Positions 1-9,700 of a stretch of 64,000 nucleotides of DNA are shown here, piece by piece (positions within the stretch are counted from its first letter, which is position 1; each line of letters starts with the position of its first letter). The translations under genes were made by a program, and so were the position numbers. The DNA is from Nansenia antarctica (taxonomy: Eukaryota; Chordata; Actinopteri; Argentiniformes; Microstomatidae). The stretch spans positions 33,133,395-33,197,394 of the forward strand of contig OZ022348.1 in NCBI GenBank assembly GCA_963989245.1, in the 5' to 3' direction. Under the pieces are notes generated by a model. It did not search any database. It was not told the DNA's origin and worked only from the letters and a program-made list of their open reading frames with translations.

Positions 1-384
1 GGGGATTTCATGCTCTTCTTACTGGCCAGTTTTCATGGTGCCAGTAAAGGTTTGTCTCTGTCACCCAAGGATGAAGGATCTGTTACTTGTATGACTCTGG
101 GTTTTGATTTCACAACGGTGGAAAACAGCAGTTTAGTGTCGTAGTGCGAGTGGTATAGTGATGGGGGGTGGGGGGTTCTTTGAAGAGTAGCTAAAAAAAG
201 TGCTGACGTTTCCAGCAGCAGATGGGACGTTTTTTTCCCCTGTGGACCCATCCTCCCCTCTCTCACCTTCCAGAAGCGTCTGTGACAAACAATAAGCAAA
301 CTAAGTGTAATGCAGGAGTGTGCTACTGCAGCAGTGACATCAGCAGAATCACCTCTTACAGTCTACGAGCCTATCTCTGACTAG
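1..384. other. Non-coding, no feature recognised
   Basis: Unique-looking sequence. Short open frames exist on the minus strand but have no recognisable domain, repeats or splice context. I see nothing to annotate here. Confidence 0.5.
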
Positions 385-418
<34 letters not shown>

Positions 419-430
419 GTAGTAGTAGTA

Positions 431-489
<59 letters not shown>
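385..489. repeat. Trinucleotide microsatellite (TTA then ATA/GTA)
   Basis: About 105 bp of TTA units turning through a short AGT run into ATA units. Because TTA and ATA/TAA are near-complementary the two halves can pair as an AT-only hairpin. Confidence 0.95.
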
Positions 490-490
<1 letters not shown>

Positions 491-630
491 CTTATCATGG
501 CCACCTGTTTCTATTCCATCCATCCTGAAGAAGTCCTCTCTTTTTTCCCTCTTCGTCTCCTCTCGTAAGCCTTCTCTCTCTCTGTGTTAAACGGGCGTTT
601 GGTGGGGTTGTTAGCTGATCGATCTAAAGG

Positions 631-770
631 GGGGGTCTAAGTGCGTCGGCGGCGTCACGGCAACGGGGCAGAACTGACAGGCGCCCCCGCGGCTCCCTCG
701 GCTCAAAGGTGAAGAGCCAATAGAAACGTCCGACAGAGCAGGAGAACAGCCAATTAGAGGAGAGTCAATA
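631..770. promoter_or_regulatory. CpG-rich segment with two CCAAT boxes
   Basis: A short GC- and CpG-rich block (GTCGGCGGCGTCACGGCAAC at its core) followed by two CCAAT motifs in GAGCCAATAG and CAGCCAATTAG. The composition stands out from the AT-rich surroundings. GTCACGGCAAC also resembles an RFX X-box. No transcript or first exon can be seen beside it, so a promoter role is only an inference. Confidence 0.25.
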
Positions 771-899
771 CCAGAGGACAACTCTCTGAGCAGAGCCAGC
801 AGGACCAGCGCAGGTTAAACAGAGGCGCTGCTACATACAACTGACAGTGTGTGAGAGAGAGAGGCTGTGACGGATTAATGGAGCCTACTAAGGAAGGAA

Positions 900-900
<1 letters not shown>

Positions 901-935
<35 letters not shown>

Positions 936-1011
936 TGCACACATGCACACACGCACACACGCACACACACAGACACACATACAGTATACACACACATGCA
1001 CACCGTGCATG

Positions 1012-1076
<65 letters not shown>

Positions 1077-1131
1077 ACAAACACACACACGCACACCCAT
1101 GTGCACGCATACACACACACACACACACGCA
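901..1131. repeat. Compound CA/GCA-CACA microsatellite
   Basis: About 230 bp of CA dinucleotides broken by GCATGCACA, CTCACA and similar interruptions. The long open frames over it on both strands (His/Thr or Cys/Val repeats) are products of the periodicity. Confidence 0.95.
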
Positions 1132-1424
1132 CATCTTCAAACATCGATTTCCACATTATAGTACTGACTAGGGGTTTGGAAATATGACATGATATTCTCT
1201 TAAATCCTGACTGAACAGACAAGACAACATCTGGAATCTTTCCTTTTCACGACTGACAGTTAATCTGTCAGAATGATCCCTGCAGTATGTCTTGTAGAAG
1301 CTTGCTAAAAGTATATAAGCCACATAGGCCCGGGAATAAAACACAAACCACCAGCACTGCATGAGCAGTATTCATGGTAAGGGACAACCTAACACAGCCT
1401 ATTAGATGGCCAGATTACATCTAG

Positions 1425-1427
<3 letters not shown>

Positions 1428-1465
<38 letters not shown>
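1428..1465. repeat. GT microsatellite
   Basis: About 18 uninterrupted GT units in otherwise unremarkable non-coding DNA. The sequence between here and the next CA run shows no gene. Confidence 0.95.
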
Positions 1466-1466
<1 letters not shown>

Positions 1467-1636
1467 TTGAGGCTATGCTGTCTTGAGGGTATAATTGGAT
1501 TGTTCTGTCATAAGCCAGGGATGAACCTCATTTGCATATCCAGTTCCACCACACGCCAGGCCTGACAGCTTCACTACCGGTGTGTGTTAAGAGTGCAGGG
1601 GAACGCAAGCGGCACACAGCCAGTCACTGACAAAGG

Positions 1637-1637
<1 letters not shown>

Positions 1638-1684
<47 letters not shown>

Positions 1685-1701
1685 ACACATACACACACAC
1701 A
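1638..1701. repeat. CA microsatellite
   Basis: About 30 CA units with a few CATACA interruptions. It is followed around 1890-1915 by a short CCCTCCC-rich stretch. Between this and about 2130 I recognise no gene. Confidence 0.95.
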
Positions 1702-2130
1702 GGCACACGACGGATGCATCACACAGAGCCAGACAGCGGCTGCAAAATTTAACAAGCCGTCTCCAGGACGAAAAATGTCCTCCCTCCTCCAATTTGGGTT
1801 TCGAGGCCTGCCCACTGTCCTGGCCTCCCCGCTGCAATGAACAGAGCAGGTCCCCCAGGTGACATCACCTGTCCGTCACGTCACGCCACCCCCCCTCCCC
1901 CCTCCCCCCTCCCCAACCGTTCTGAATGTATAATGAATCTCTGGTTCACCTCAGAGAGATGTGATAATCTCATTAGCTGGTCAGATATGTCAGCCTTGCA
2001 TCCTTCTGCTTAGTGTTCATTACCTCTGCGTCAGCAGTGCTGCTCTCTGTGGGAACAACGCACACACGCCTGGAAACACACGCCTGGAAACACACTAAAC
2101 ACGCTACCTATAGAAAGTCAACACACCCCT

Positions 2131-2480
2131 TCACTTTTTCCACATTTTGTTGCGGTATAGTCTCTAATTTAAAATGGATTAAATAAAAGAAAATTGTCAT
2201 CAATCCACACACAATAATACCCCATAATGACAAAGTGAAAACACGTTTTTAGACATTTCTGCAAATGTATTCTAATTGAAACACGAAAATACCTCATGTA
2301 CACTCTTAAAATGAGCTAAAATGCTAAAATATCATCAACAAATCACTCAATAAGTTGAATTGAGTCCATCTTAATGCTAGGATAAGAATTCATGCAATTT
2401 TGGAATCAATATATTTGTTTTTATAGGGTCTCTGATTTGCATAGGAATCAATAACACACTGTGTGGATCAGGTTGTCATT
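2131..2480. repeat. Degenerate interspersed repeat, class unresolved
   Basis: The segment around 2131-2280, with CCCCATAATGACAAAGTGAA, is a motif I associate with a very common fish interspersed repeat. The adjoining part (2355-2480), with GTTGAATTGAGTCCATCTTA and TCTCTGATTTGCATAGGAAT, recurs at 36697-36805 in this window, which shows directly that it is dispersed. No terminal repeats or tail were found, so the class is left open. Confidence 0.6.
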
Positions 2481-2770
2481 ATAAATTGAGCAGATGGAGA
2501 GGAACAAAACTGCTCAGGAATGCGACCTTCAAGCCTGGGGAGACAAACATCTACACAGTTGAATGGTGGAGAGGAACAACACAGTCGATGGGACAACATC
2601 ATCTCAGTCACTCTACAAAATTGGTCTATAACCAAGTGGCCAAAAAGAATCCCTTAATGGAAAAATAATCTATCTCATATCTATAACTGTGTTTGCAACA
2701 ATCAATTCAAGTGATACAGCAAAGAAAGTGGCTGGAAATGTGTTTATTTGGTTTTACTACAAATCGAGCG

Positions 2771-2838
2771 TGCGTGTGTGCGCGTGTGTGTGTGCGTGTG
2801 TGTGTGTGTGTGTGCATATGCATGCAGGCGTGTGTGTG
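2771..2838. repeat. GT/GC-GT microsatellite
   Basis: About 68 bp of GTGTGC/GTGT units. Open frames in three phases run through it into the minisatellite that follows; they are not genes. Confidence 0.9.
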
Positions 2839-2936
2839 TGCAAGGAGGAATGGTGCAGCATGTCACTGTGGGGGGGGGGGGGGGTCTGCTATCTGCACGG
2901 CTGGCATTTCTGTCAGGGGGCACCACAGGCTGTCTG

Positions 2937-3918
2937 CCACGGACCTCTCTCTCTCTCAGACAGGACCTCTCTCTCTCAGTCAGGACCTCTCTCTCTCAGT
3001 CAGGACCTCTCTCTCTCAGACAGGACCTCTCTCTCTCTGACAGGAGCAGGTCTCTCAGTCAGGACCGCTCTCTCTCAGACAGGACCTCTCTCTCTCAGAC
3101 AGGACCTCTCTCTCTCAGTCAGGACCTCCCTCTCTCAGTCAGGACCTCTCTCTCTCTCAGACAGGAGCAGGTCTCTCAGACAGGAGCAGGTCTCTCAGAC
3201 AGGAGCAGGTCTCTCAGACAGGAGGGGGTCTCTCTCAGACAGGAGCAGGTCTCTCAGACAGGAGCAGGTCTCTCAGACAGGAGGGGGTCTCTCTCAGACA
3301 GGAGCAGGTCTCTCAGACAGGAGCAGGTCTCTCAGACAGGAGCAGGTCTCTCAGACAGGAGGGGGTCTCTCTCAGACAGGAGCAGGTCTCTCAGACAGGA
3401 GGGGGTCTCTCTCAGACAGGAGCAGGTCTCTCAGACAGGAGGGGGTCTCTCAGACAGGAGGGGGTCTCTCAGACAGGAGCAGGTCTCTCAGACAGGAGGG
3501 GGTCTCTCAGACAGGAGGGGGTCTCTCAGACAGGAGGGGGTCTCTCTCAGAGAGGAGGGGGTCTCTCTCAGACAGGAGCAGGTCTCTCAGACAGGAGGGG
3601 GTCTCTCTCAGAGAGGAGGGGGTCTCTCTCAGACAGGGGGGGTCTCTCTCAGACAGGAGCAGGTCTCTCAGACAGGAGGGGGTCTCTCTCAGAGAGGAGG
3701 GGGTCTCTCTCAGACAGGAGCAGGTCTCTCAGACAGGAGGGGGTCTCTCAGACAGGAGCAGGTCTCTCAGACAGGAGCAGGTCTCTCAGACAGGAGGGGG
3801 TCTCTCAGACAGGAGCAGGTCTCTCTGACAGGAGGGGGTCTCTCAGACAGGAGGGGGTCTCTCAGACAGGAGGGGGTCTCTCTCAGACAGGAGCAGGTCT
3901 CTCAGACAGGGGGGGGTC
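2937..3918. repeat. Minisatellite of 16-20 bp units (CTCTCTCAGACAGGA type)
   Basis: Nearly 1 kb of tandem units. The left part (2937-3165) has CTCTCTCTCAGACAGGAC or CAGTCAGGAC units; the right part alternates units ending GGAGCAGGT and GGAGGGGGT. Unit-type switching suggests repeated slippage or unequal exchange. Frames of 379 and 414 codons stay open across it on the plus strand only because the repeat lacks stops in those phases. Confidence 0.95.
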
Positions 3919-4112
3919 CTGGGGGACCTCCTGCCAGCAGACTCTTCAGAGACCCTATTAGAGGAGCCTCCCAGGCAGCAGCAGCTAGATGACAGGGTTC
4001 TTTACAGGTTTGTGTTTTATGGTAAAACTAGGTTAGGCACAGACAACGGCGGTGGTCATGTTCGTCTGTTGGATCGGACTGTGGACTGGACATTTCATCA
4101 GGGGCTCACGGG

Positions 4113-4203
4113 CAGGGTTGCCAGATGGGACTAACAATTTCCAGCCTAACCACAGTCTAAAAACCGCTAAATCCACCAAAATCCAGCCCATCTGGCAACC
4201 CTG
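4113..4203. mobile_element. 91-bp hAT-like MITE
   Basis: The ends are inverted copies: CAGGGTTGCCAGATGGG on the left and CCCATCTGGCAACCCTG on the right. It is flanked by 8-bp direct repeats differing at one base (CTCACGGG at 4105-4112, CTCACAGG at 4204-4211). A CAGGG terminus plus 8-bp target duplication fits the hAT superfamily. It is too short to code for anything. Confidence 0.75.
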
Positions 4204-4211
4204 CTCACAGG

Positions 4212-5039
4212 CATCCACGGCTCACAGCCACGGCTCACCTACTGTTACGAGGTCATCAGATCTGCACAGAGGAGCTTTTCAGGAGTGGGGACCAAAACAA
4301 TGAGGAGATGAGAAGTTTCAGGCAGCTTTATCCAGTCGCAGGGACTGGTATATGAGACACTTCTCCTATTTATTTATGAAAACCCCCTCATCACCAAGAC
4401 TATAAAACTCTATTCCAGGTAGTGAAAAGAGACTTTGAATTTTATTGAGGTGTATTTAAAATGATCCCATTATTGTTTATAGATTTTATGTACACAGATT
4501 CGCTATATCAATGTGTATAATACAAATGTTTCAGGACAAAGGTTCCATAAATGCTGAATAGCATTAGGATAGTACAGGCAGGGATGTTAAATACAACAAT
4601 ACTGCCCTCTGCTGGTCAGAGGTTGGCACGCTACTTTATGAAACCCAACATGTGTGAGACGTTAAGAGCCTTTGGTTCCCAACACACAGGATGCTATTAC
4701 AAACCCACAGGATGCTATCACAAAGACAGCCCAGGAAATGATATATTGGTAAACATGACTGACTTTATTTACATCATAGCATACATTCTTATAAACTTAG
4801 CGCAGACAACTATTTACATAATCTTTAGATTAGTTCATTTCATAAAAAAACATTATAGCCTCAACTTTGGAGAAAATAATTCAAAACACTTTTTCTAAAA
4901 ATAAAAGTGAAAGTAAAATAGAAGTTAGAAGTTGAGGTGTTGCATAAGCCTTGTTTCAAGATTAGGCCCAATGAGATCCAATAGAAAGTACCCAGACGTG
5001 AGCGTGTAGCACCATGTCATGAGTGATGATGAAGTTCTG
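4212..5039. other. Non-coding, downstream of snx10
   Basis: AT-rich intergenic sequence with no recognisable coding exon. It may include the displaced original 3' untranslated region of snx10, which lies on the minus strand to the right. Confidence 0.4.
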
Positions 5040-5233
5040 ATGGATGTAAATATTGACTATTTGTCTTGTTATGTCTTGTTATGTGTGTACATTGTCCATT
5101 GTGATAGTCATGTGTAATGTGTGTATGTTTGATGTATTTGACACTGCTGTATTGAGTTTTTCCATCTGTACCGACGAACAAATTTCACGACCTTGGTCGT
5201 GTGGCCATTAAACGATTGGATTGGATTGGATTG
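5040..5233 (+). mobile_element. 5'-truncated LINE 3' end with ATTGG tail
   Basis: The sequence reads as a LINE 3' untranslated end: TTTGACACTGCTGTATTGAG, then ACGAACAAATTTCACGACCT, then a terminal run of four ATTGG units (5214-5233). No reverse-transcriptase codons remain. It lies against the snx10 reading frame, in opposite orientation to that gene, and its tail supplies the last codons and stop of snx10. The left boundary is not defined; the LINE clade was not determined. Confidence 0.6.
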
Positions 5234-7045
5234 GAGAGTCAGATGAGCTGAGAAGAGTGGTCTCCTGGTCTGGTGTGATGTTGTCAGGCAGGGGGGGGTT
5301 CTCTGGTGTGGCTCCATCTTCACTGGGGGGGTCATCTGGCTCTGAAAACACAGGGCTGAAAACCAGAGATGGATAAAAGGTTGGTTTTTCCATATGACAC
5401 AATGCATTTATTTATTCTAATTCACAGCCTACATAATTACTGTTCTATTGCACTTTTTGCCATTGTCTTTCAAATTATTTTCGCTTATATATAGTTTGTC
5501 CTATGCACCAACCTCACCAAGCCAATTTCCGGTATGTGCGAATATACTTGGCAACAAAAATAATTCTGATTCTGAATTACAGTATGGAAAAGAGAACACC
5601 AATCTAACTGAATCATCTGTGTTTTGTGATGCATCCTTGCCCCTGCTATTTATGTTGACTTTTACGTGAATTCAATGCCCAGCGTAACATTTTTCTGGAA
5701 ATTCTTAAACTCTCTGTAAATCATTATTAAGAATGAAAGTATGTGGCCTGGGGTGGTCCAGTGGTCTAGCACCGCGGTCTACAGTGCACACATATGCCCA
5801 TGTCGGCATGGGTTTGAATCCGGCCCATGCCCTGCTGACATACCCTCTCTCCCTTCTTCTCCTTACTTTCCTGTCTGTCCTCACTGTATCTGTCCAATAA
5901 AATGAAAAATATGAGTGGGACTGCCCCACTAAAAAAATAAAAATAAGTAAAGTATTCCCGGAGAAGAGAGGCCTTACCAGTCAGAGTCTGAGTCCCAGGA
6001 GGCCGTCCTGGCCTTGCGGTCCTCTGGTAGGTTCTCCTCTGAGTGGAAGCGTCGGAGGGCACAGCCACACCGCTGCACGGCCTGGGCCACGGAGTAGAGG
6101 GTCCTCCCTGAGGCACAGGCCTCCATCTGGGCCACGCTCAGCTCCGACTGCAGGAAGAGGTGCAGGCAGCTGTCAGACAGCAGCAGAGAGCTCTGGAGGC
6201 TCCTGGGAGGAGGGGAGGAGAAGAAGCACATTCTAGACATTTCAGGACATATCATTTCAGGACATATCATTTCAGGACATATCATTTTAGGACATAGCAT
6301 TTCAGGACATGAGAGAATAAAGCGAATGTTATTTTTTTCTACCGGCAAAACGACTACGTTTGTCCTGTTATTGCCGTCACTCCTACAGTACAATAATGAT
6401 ATATTTGTATGGATGTCTTCTTCTTCTACTAGAACAGAGCGACCGGCTGATTCCTCAGTTGGCTTACTCACAGTTCCAGGAACCTCTGGAGCCCCTTCAT
6501 CCTCTCAGAGATCTGCTGGGCGTTGTTCAGGCTGAAGAAAGGGTTCCTGGAGGGGAGTTTAGGTAACTGCACCCTGTGCATGGAGAAAACACACATGCTC
6601 AGAACGAATAGGCCTTGTAGATATTCAGATATGAGAAATGATTCTGTTTGTAAGTCAGTGAGTCGTTCTCCTTTACATCCCATACATGTATATACTATAT
6701 GAATATATATAGTGCTGTTATTAATATTCATGTATACAGTATATACTATACATACATGAGCATTGAGCTGTCCTGTAGTTTCTGCCTGAGCCATACGAAC
6801 TCACTAAATCTTCTCCTCACACACGAGATCTTCTTGGTGAAGCTAAGGCTGTTGGTCTGTTGGAAAGACAAGAGCAATTACATTGGCATTCCATTATCCA
6901 TGTATGATCCTGTGGAGAAACACACCCAGAATCCGTATACTGTACTTACATGGATACAAATTTCATAGTCTATGTGGGCATGCCAGAAGTCATTTTTTTG
7001 TATCCGTGGATCCCGCACCCAGACACTGATGACCTGCTGTGTCAT
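5208..7045 (-). CDS. snx10: Sorting nexin-10 (PX domain), five coding exons
   Basis: SNX10 is a PI3P-binding sorting nexin of endosomes that works with the vacuolar ATPase. Coding exons on the minus strand are 7045-6950, 6856-6756, 6573-6472, 6202-5978 and 5355-5208. All introns have GT/AG ends and the phases join to one 223-aa frame (672 nt with stop). The PX domain fills roughly residues 5-125, with RIQKNDFWH, IDYEICIHTNS, CVRRRFSEFVWLRQ and QLPKLPSRN. Tyr27 and Arg46 align with human Tyr32 and Arg51. LLLSDSCLHLFLQSEL follows, then an acidic tail. The start is the ATG at 7045; a good acceptor just inside it means an upstream coding exon (human has 5 more residues) is possible. The last 8 codons come from a LINE tail. 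It lies 2.3 kb downstream of cbx3, as in other vertebrates. The a/b ohnolog was not resolved. Confidence 0.9.
5743..5948 (+). mobile_element. tRNA-derived SINE in the last snx10 intron
   Basis: The head resembles a tRNA gene, with A-box-like GTGGTCTAGCAC and B-box-like GGGTTTGAATCC. A CT-rich body and an A-rich end (AAAAAATAAAAATAAG) follow. A 7-bp direct repeat AAAGTAT flanks it (5736-5742 and 5949-5955). Related copies on the minus strand lie at 10193-10402 and 44356-46961. It is in the antisense orientation relative to snx10. Confidence 0.8.
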
Positions 7046-9318
7046 GTGGAGGAGAGGAGTTAATGAGCCACACTGAACTGTGGGTGAGGAGACAACGTAC
7101 AGTACAGTACCGTCTGACGTAAAACAGGGAATTTTTACAGGCTTAGATAGAGGAAGTAGTTAATGACTCACTCCTAAACTCAAGAGGAAAACTCCACCCA
7201 GCAGCGCTCTTTACGGCTCAGTGAAAGCAGAAGTGTCTCCTTCTTGTCTATTTGACATGAAACCTGTTTAAGATTTTAAGACCAGATTATGAACTCAGAT
7301 TATGACCAGATTCAGTCCAAAATGCCTGAAGTGTCACAACACGCCGTCTATAGTCCCATGTTCAGAAGGCATCTCCAATTATAAAGGCCTGTTAACTTTA
7401 AAGATTGTAAAACAATGCTTCAATCCTACCTGTTTCACAAGGTTGTCAATGACTCCTTTCATCCTAGAAGTCTAGATCATGAATGATCAAAACAGCTCAC
7501 GGGTATGACTTTTTATTGTAAATGTGAGTTTATTGAATTGTTGAAAACAAGTCCAAAGGTATCAGAATAAAGTCATGGGACTGAGGACATCTTTTACCAT
7601 GCACCATATTGTTTATGATTACATAATCATGAGACTTTTGTTCTGTTGTGTTTTTGGTCAGCTGGACTAACCTGGATCTACCTAAAACCTCTCACGTGTT
7701 ATTCTGTTTATTAGTACTGCCTGCACATGTAGCAGCAGGTTCTGGGTCTCCTCACCGGCTGTACTGTAAAGACTTGCACTGTCACTGTTGGTATGACATC
7801 TACATATTCTATGCTTGTGATTCACTTGACATATTTCTATCTTTTTATGATATCTACTAAGGACAATTGTAGATGGAATAAAATATAGGATAGTTCACCT
7901 AAATGACAAAATCAATCAAATGTGGTACCTTACCTCTTGTTCATATAATCCTTTCAGGGTAAGAAACCAAATATACGATTTTGGAATTTGGGTGAATTTA
8001 AGGTGGAATATATTTAATGTCAATCTTGCATTTTAGACCGATTTAAAAATGTGATGTATGAATCCACTGTGATATGAAGTCAATCTGAGCCAGAGTGAAG
8101 GGGCACATGGTACCTTTATTAACAGACACGTCACAGGTCCAAGGTCAACGGGAACACAGACTCAGTAGCAGGTGAGAACGTGAGGTCACACTGATGATCC
8201 CCAAACATCAGAGCCATGGAAGAGATGCACACTTGTTACAGTGTGGGTCACAAGGAGTTATAAAATCAGGCTTTTAACAGTGTAAAGGCCGGAATAGCTA
8301 AAGGAAATCTCTACCCTAGACAACAGGGCAGTCGTCTAAAGTGCTATAGAATACGAGTTAGGTACTCACAAATATTTGTATCATACAAAATATAAAGTTT
8401 TAGCTCTAATTCAGATAGGTTAGGCTTTGCTGATCCACATTTTTGCAAGGCATCAATCTGTGACAAAATGTTTTTGACAGAACAATTCAATAATTATCTT
8501 ATCACTGACAAAGACAGGAGAGGGGACGAAGATTTGGTAATGAGCAGCTCATTGGAATTGGAGATATTATCATAATCATATGCATGGTTATACAAACCCC
8601 CCAAAAATGTAAGTTCATACAACACTTATTTGTTAGTAATTGTAACATGCCTATCAATCCTGGATCTCACACAAAGTCTACAACATCACTGACTTCCACC
8701 CATCTGAGTGCACGGAGGTATCTTATTGGATTGACAGTAGTTAGTCTATTCAGTCTAATAGCACATCATCTATTCCTATACAAGATACATCATCCTATAT
8801 TACACAACCAGACAGACGAGCGAAGCACGTTGTGGCCCAAAAAAACACCCAAGATCAAAATATACCAGGTGGTCTTCTAGCCAGAAGGGTAGAGGGTACA
8901 CATGGATCTGCAGATGTCTCTACAATGTAACAAGTCAAACAACAACAGAAACACCTGTCCACAGTGATCAAGTCTGCTGTAAGACCACAGACACAGACAC
9001 AGAAACCATACGGGTGAGTGGAGAAAACACTCCACTGTGCCGCCCGCCTCCGCAAAGGTAGAGCGACCTCGTTGGACACCACAGGAAGCTCTGATGAAGC
9101 CCCAGCTCCGCAGGTTTCTACACCTTGCCAAACCCCATAAATCTACCTGCAGACATGATTTCACCCGACTGTGCCTTTAATGTCAGATCAAGGAGGGTAA
9201 ACGAAGCCTAAGAGAGCTGCCTACAGCGGTTTGTCAGTTCACCTCCACGCTCCCATACACACACACACACACACACGCACGCAGACACACACACACGCAC
9301 GCACACACCCCTCCCCCT
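7046..9318. other. cbx3-snx10 intergenic region
   Basis: No coding exon was recognised. On the minus strand an AATAAA (8113-8118) lies about 1.2 kb past the cbx3 stop and could be its polyadenylation signal. A CA tract sits at 9258-9308. Untranslated snx10 exons and its promoter must lie here, but I cannot place them. Confidence 0.4.
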
Positions 9319-9634
9319 TCACTGGTCCTCGTCTCCAGAGTGCCAGGTCAGCTTCTGTTCATAGAACGCCACCACCACCTGGGGACACCTGGCGCTGGCC
9401 TCGCGAGCTGACAGCAGGGCCACCTCGTCTGAGTTCTTCCTGTGAAAGTGACACGAAGAAGAAGAAGAAGAAGAAGAAGAAGAAGCAGAAGAAGAGAGCG
9501 TGAGAGACAGACCATGAGCCCGTGCCGCATTATCAACAATGTCAGTTGGGTGCTGGACAACCCAAAAAGCAGTAACCAAAAAGTTAAACTATAAACATGA
9601 ACAAAAGCATGAACAGAAAGTGGTGTTAGTACTA

Positions 9635-9700
<66 letters not shown>

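Noticed and set aside
754..1222. Several open frames of Cys/Val or His/Thr repeats
   Set aside because: They are translations of the CA microsatellite in different phases and strands.
2689..3992. Frames of 379 and 414 codons rich in SLSDR/QTG
   Set aside because: They follow the minisatellite exactly and lack any unique domain; openness is due to the repeat lacking stops.
5743..5830. tRNA gene
   Set aside because: It has A and B box-like motifs but no paired cloverleaf that I can draw, and continues into a SINE body. The same applies to 10015, 10193, 38602 and 46910.
5974..6471. A 165-codon minus-strand frame as a single-exon gene
   Set aside because: Its 3' half is snx10 exon 4; the 5' half is intron.
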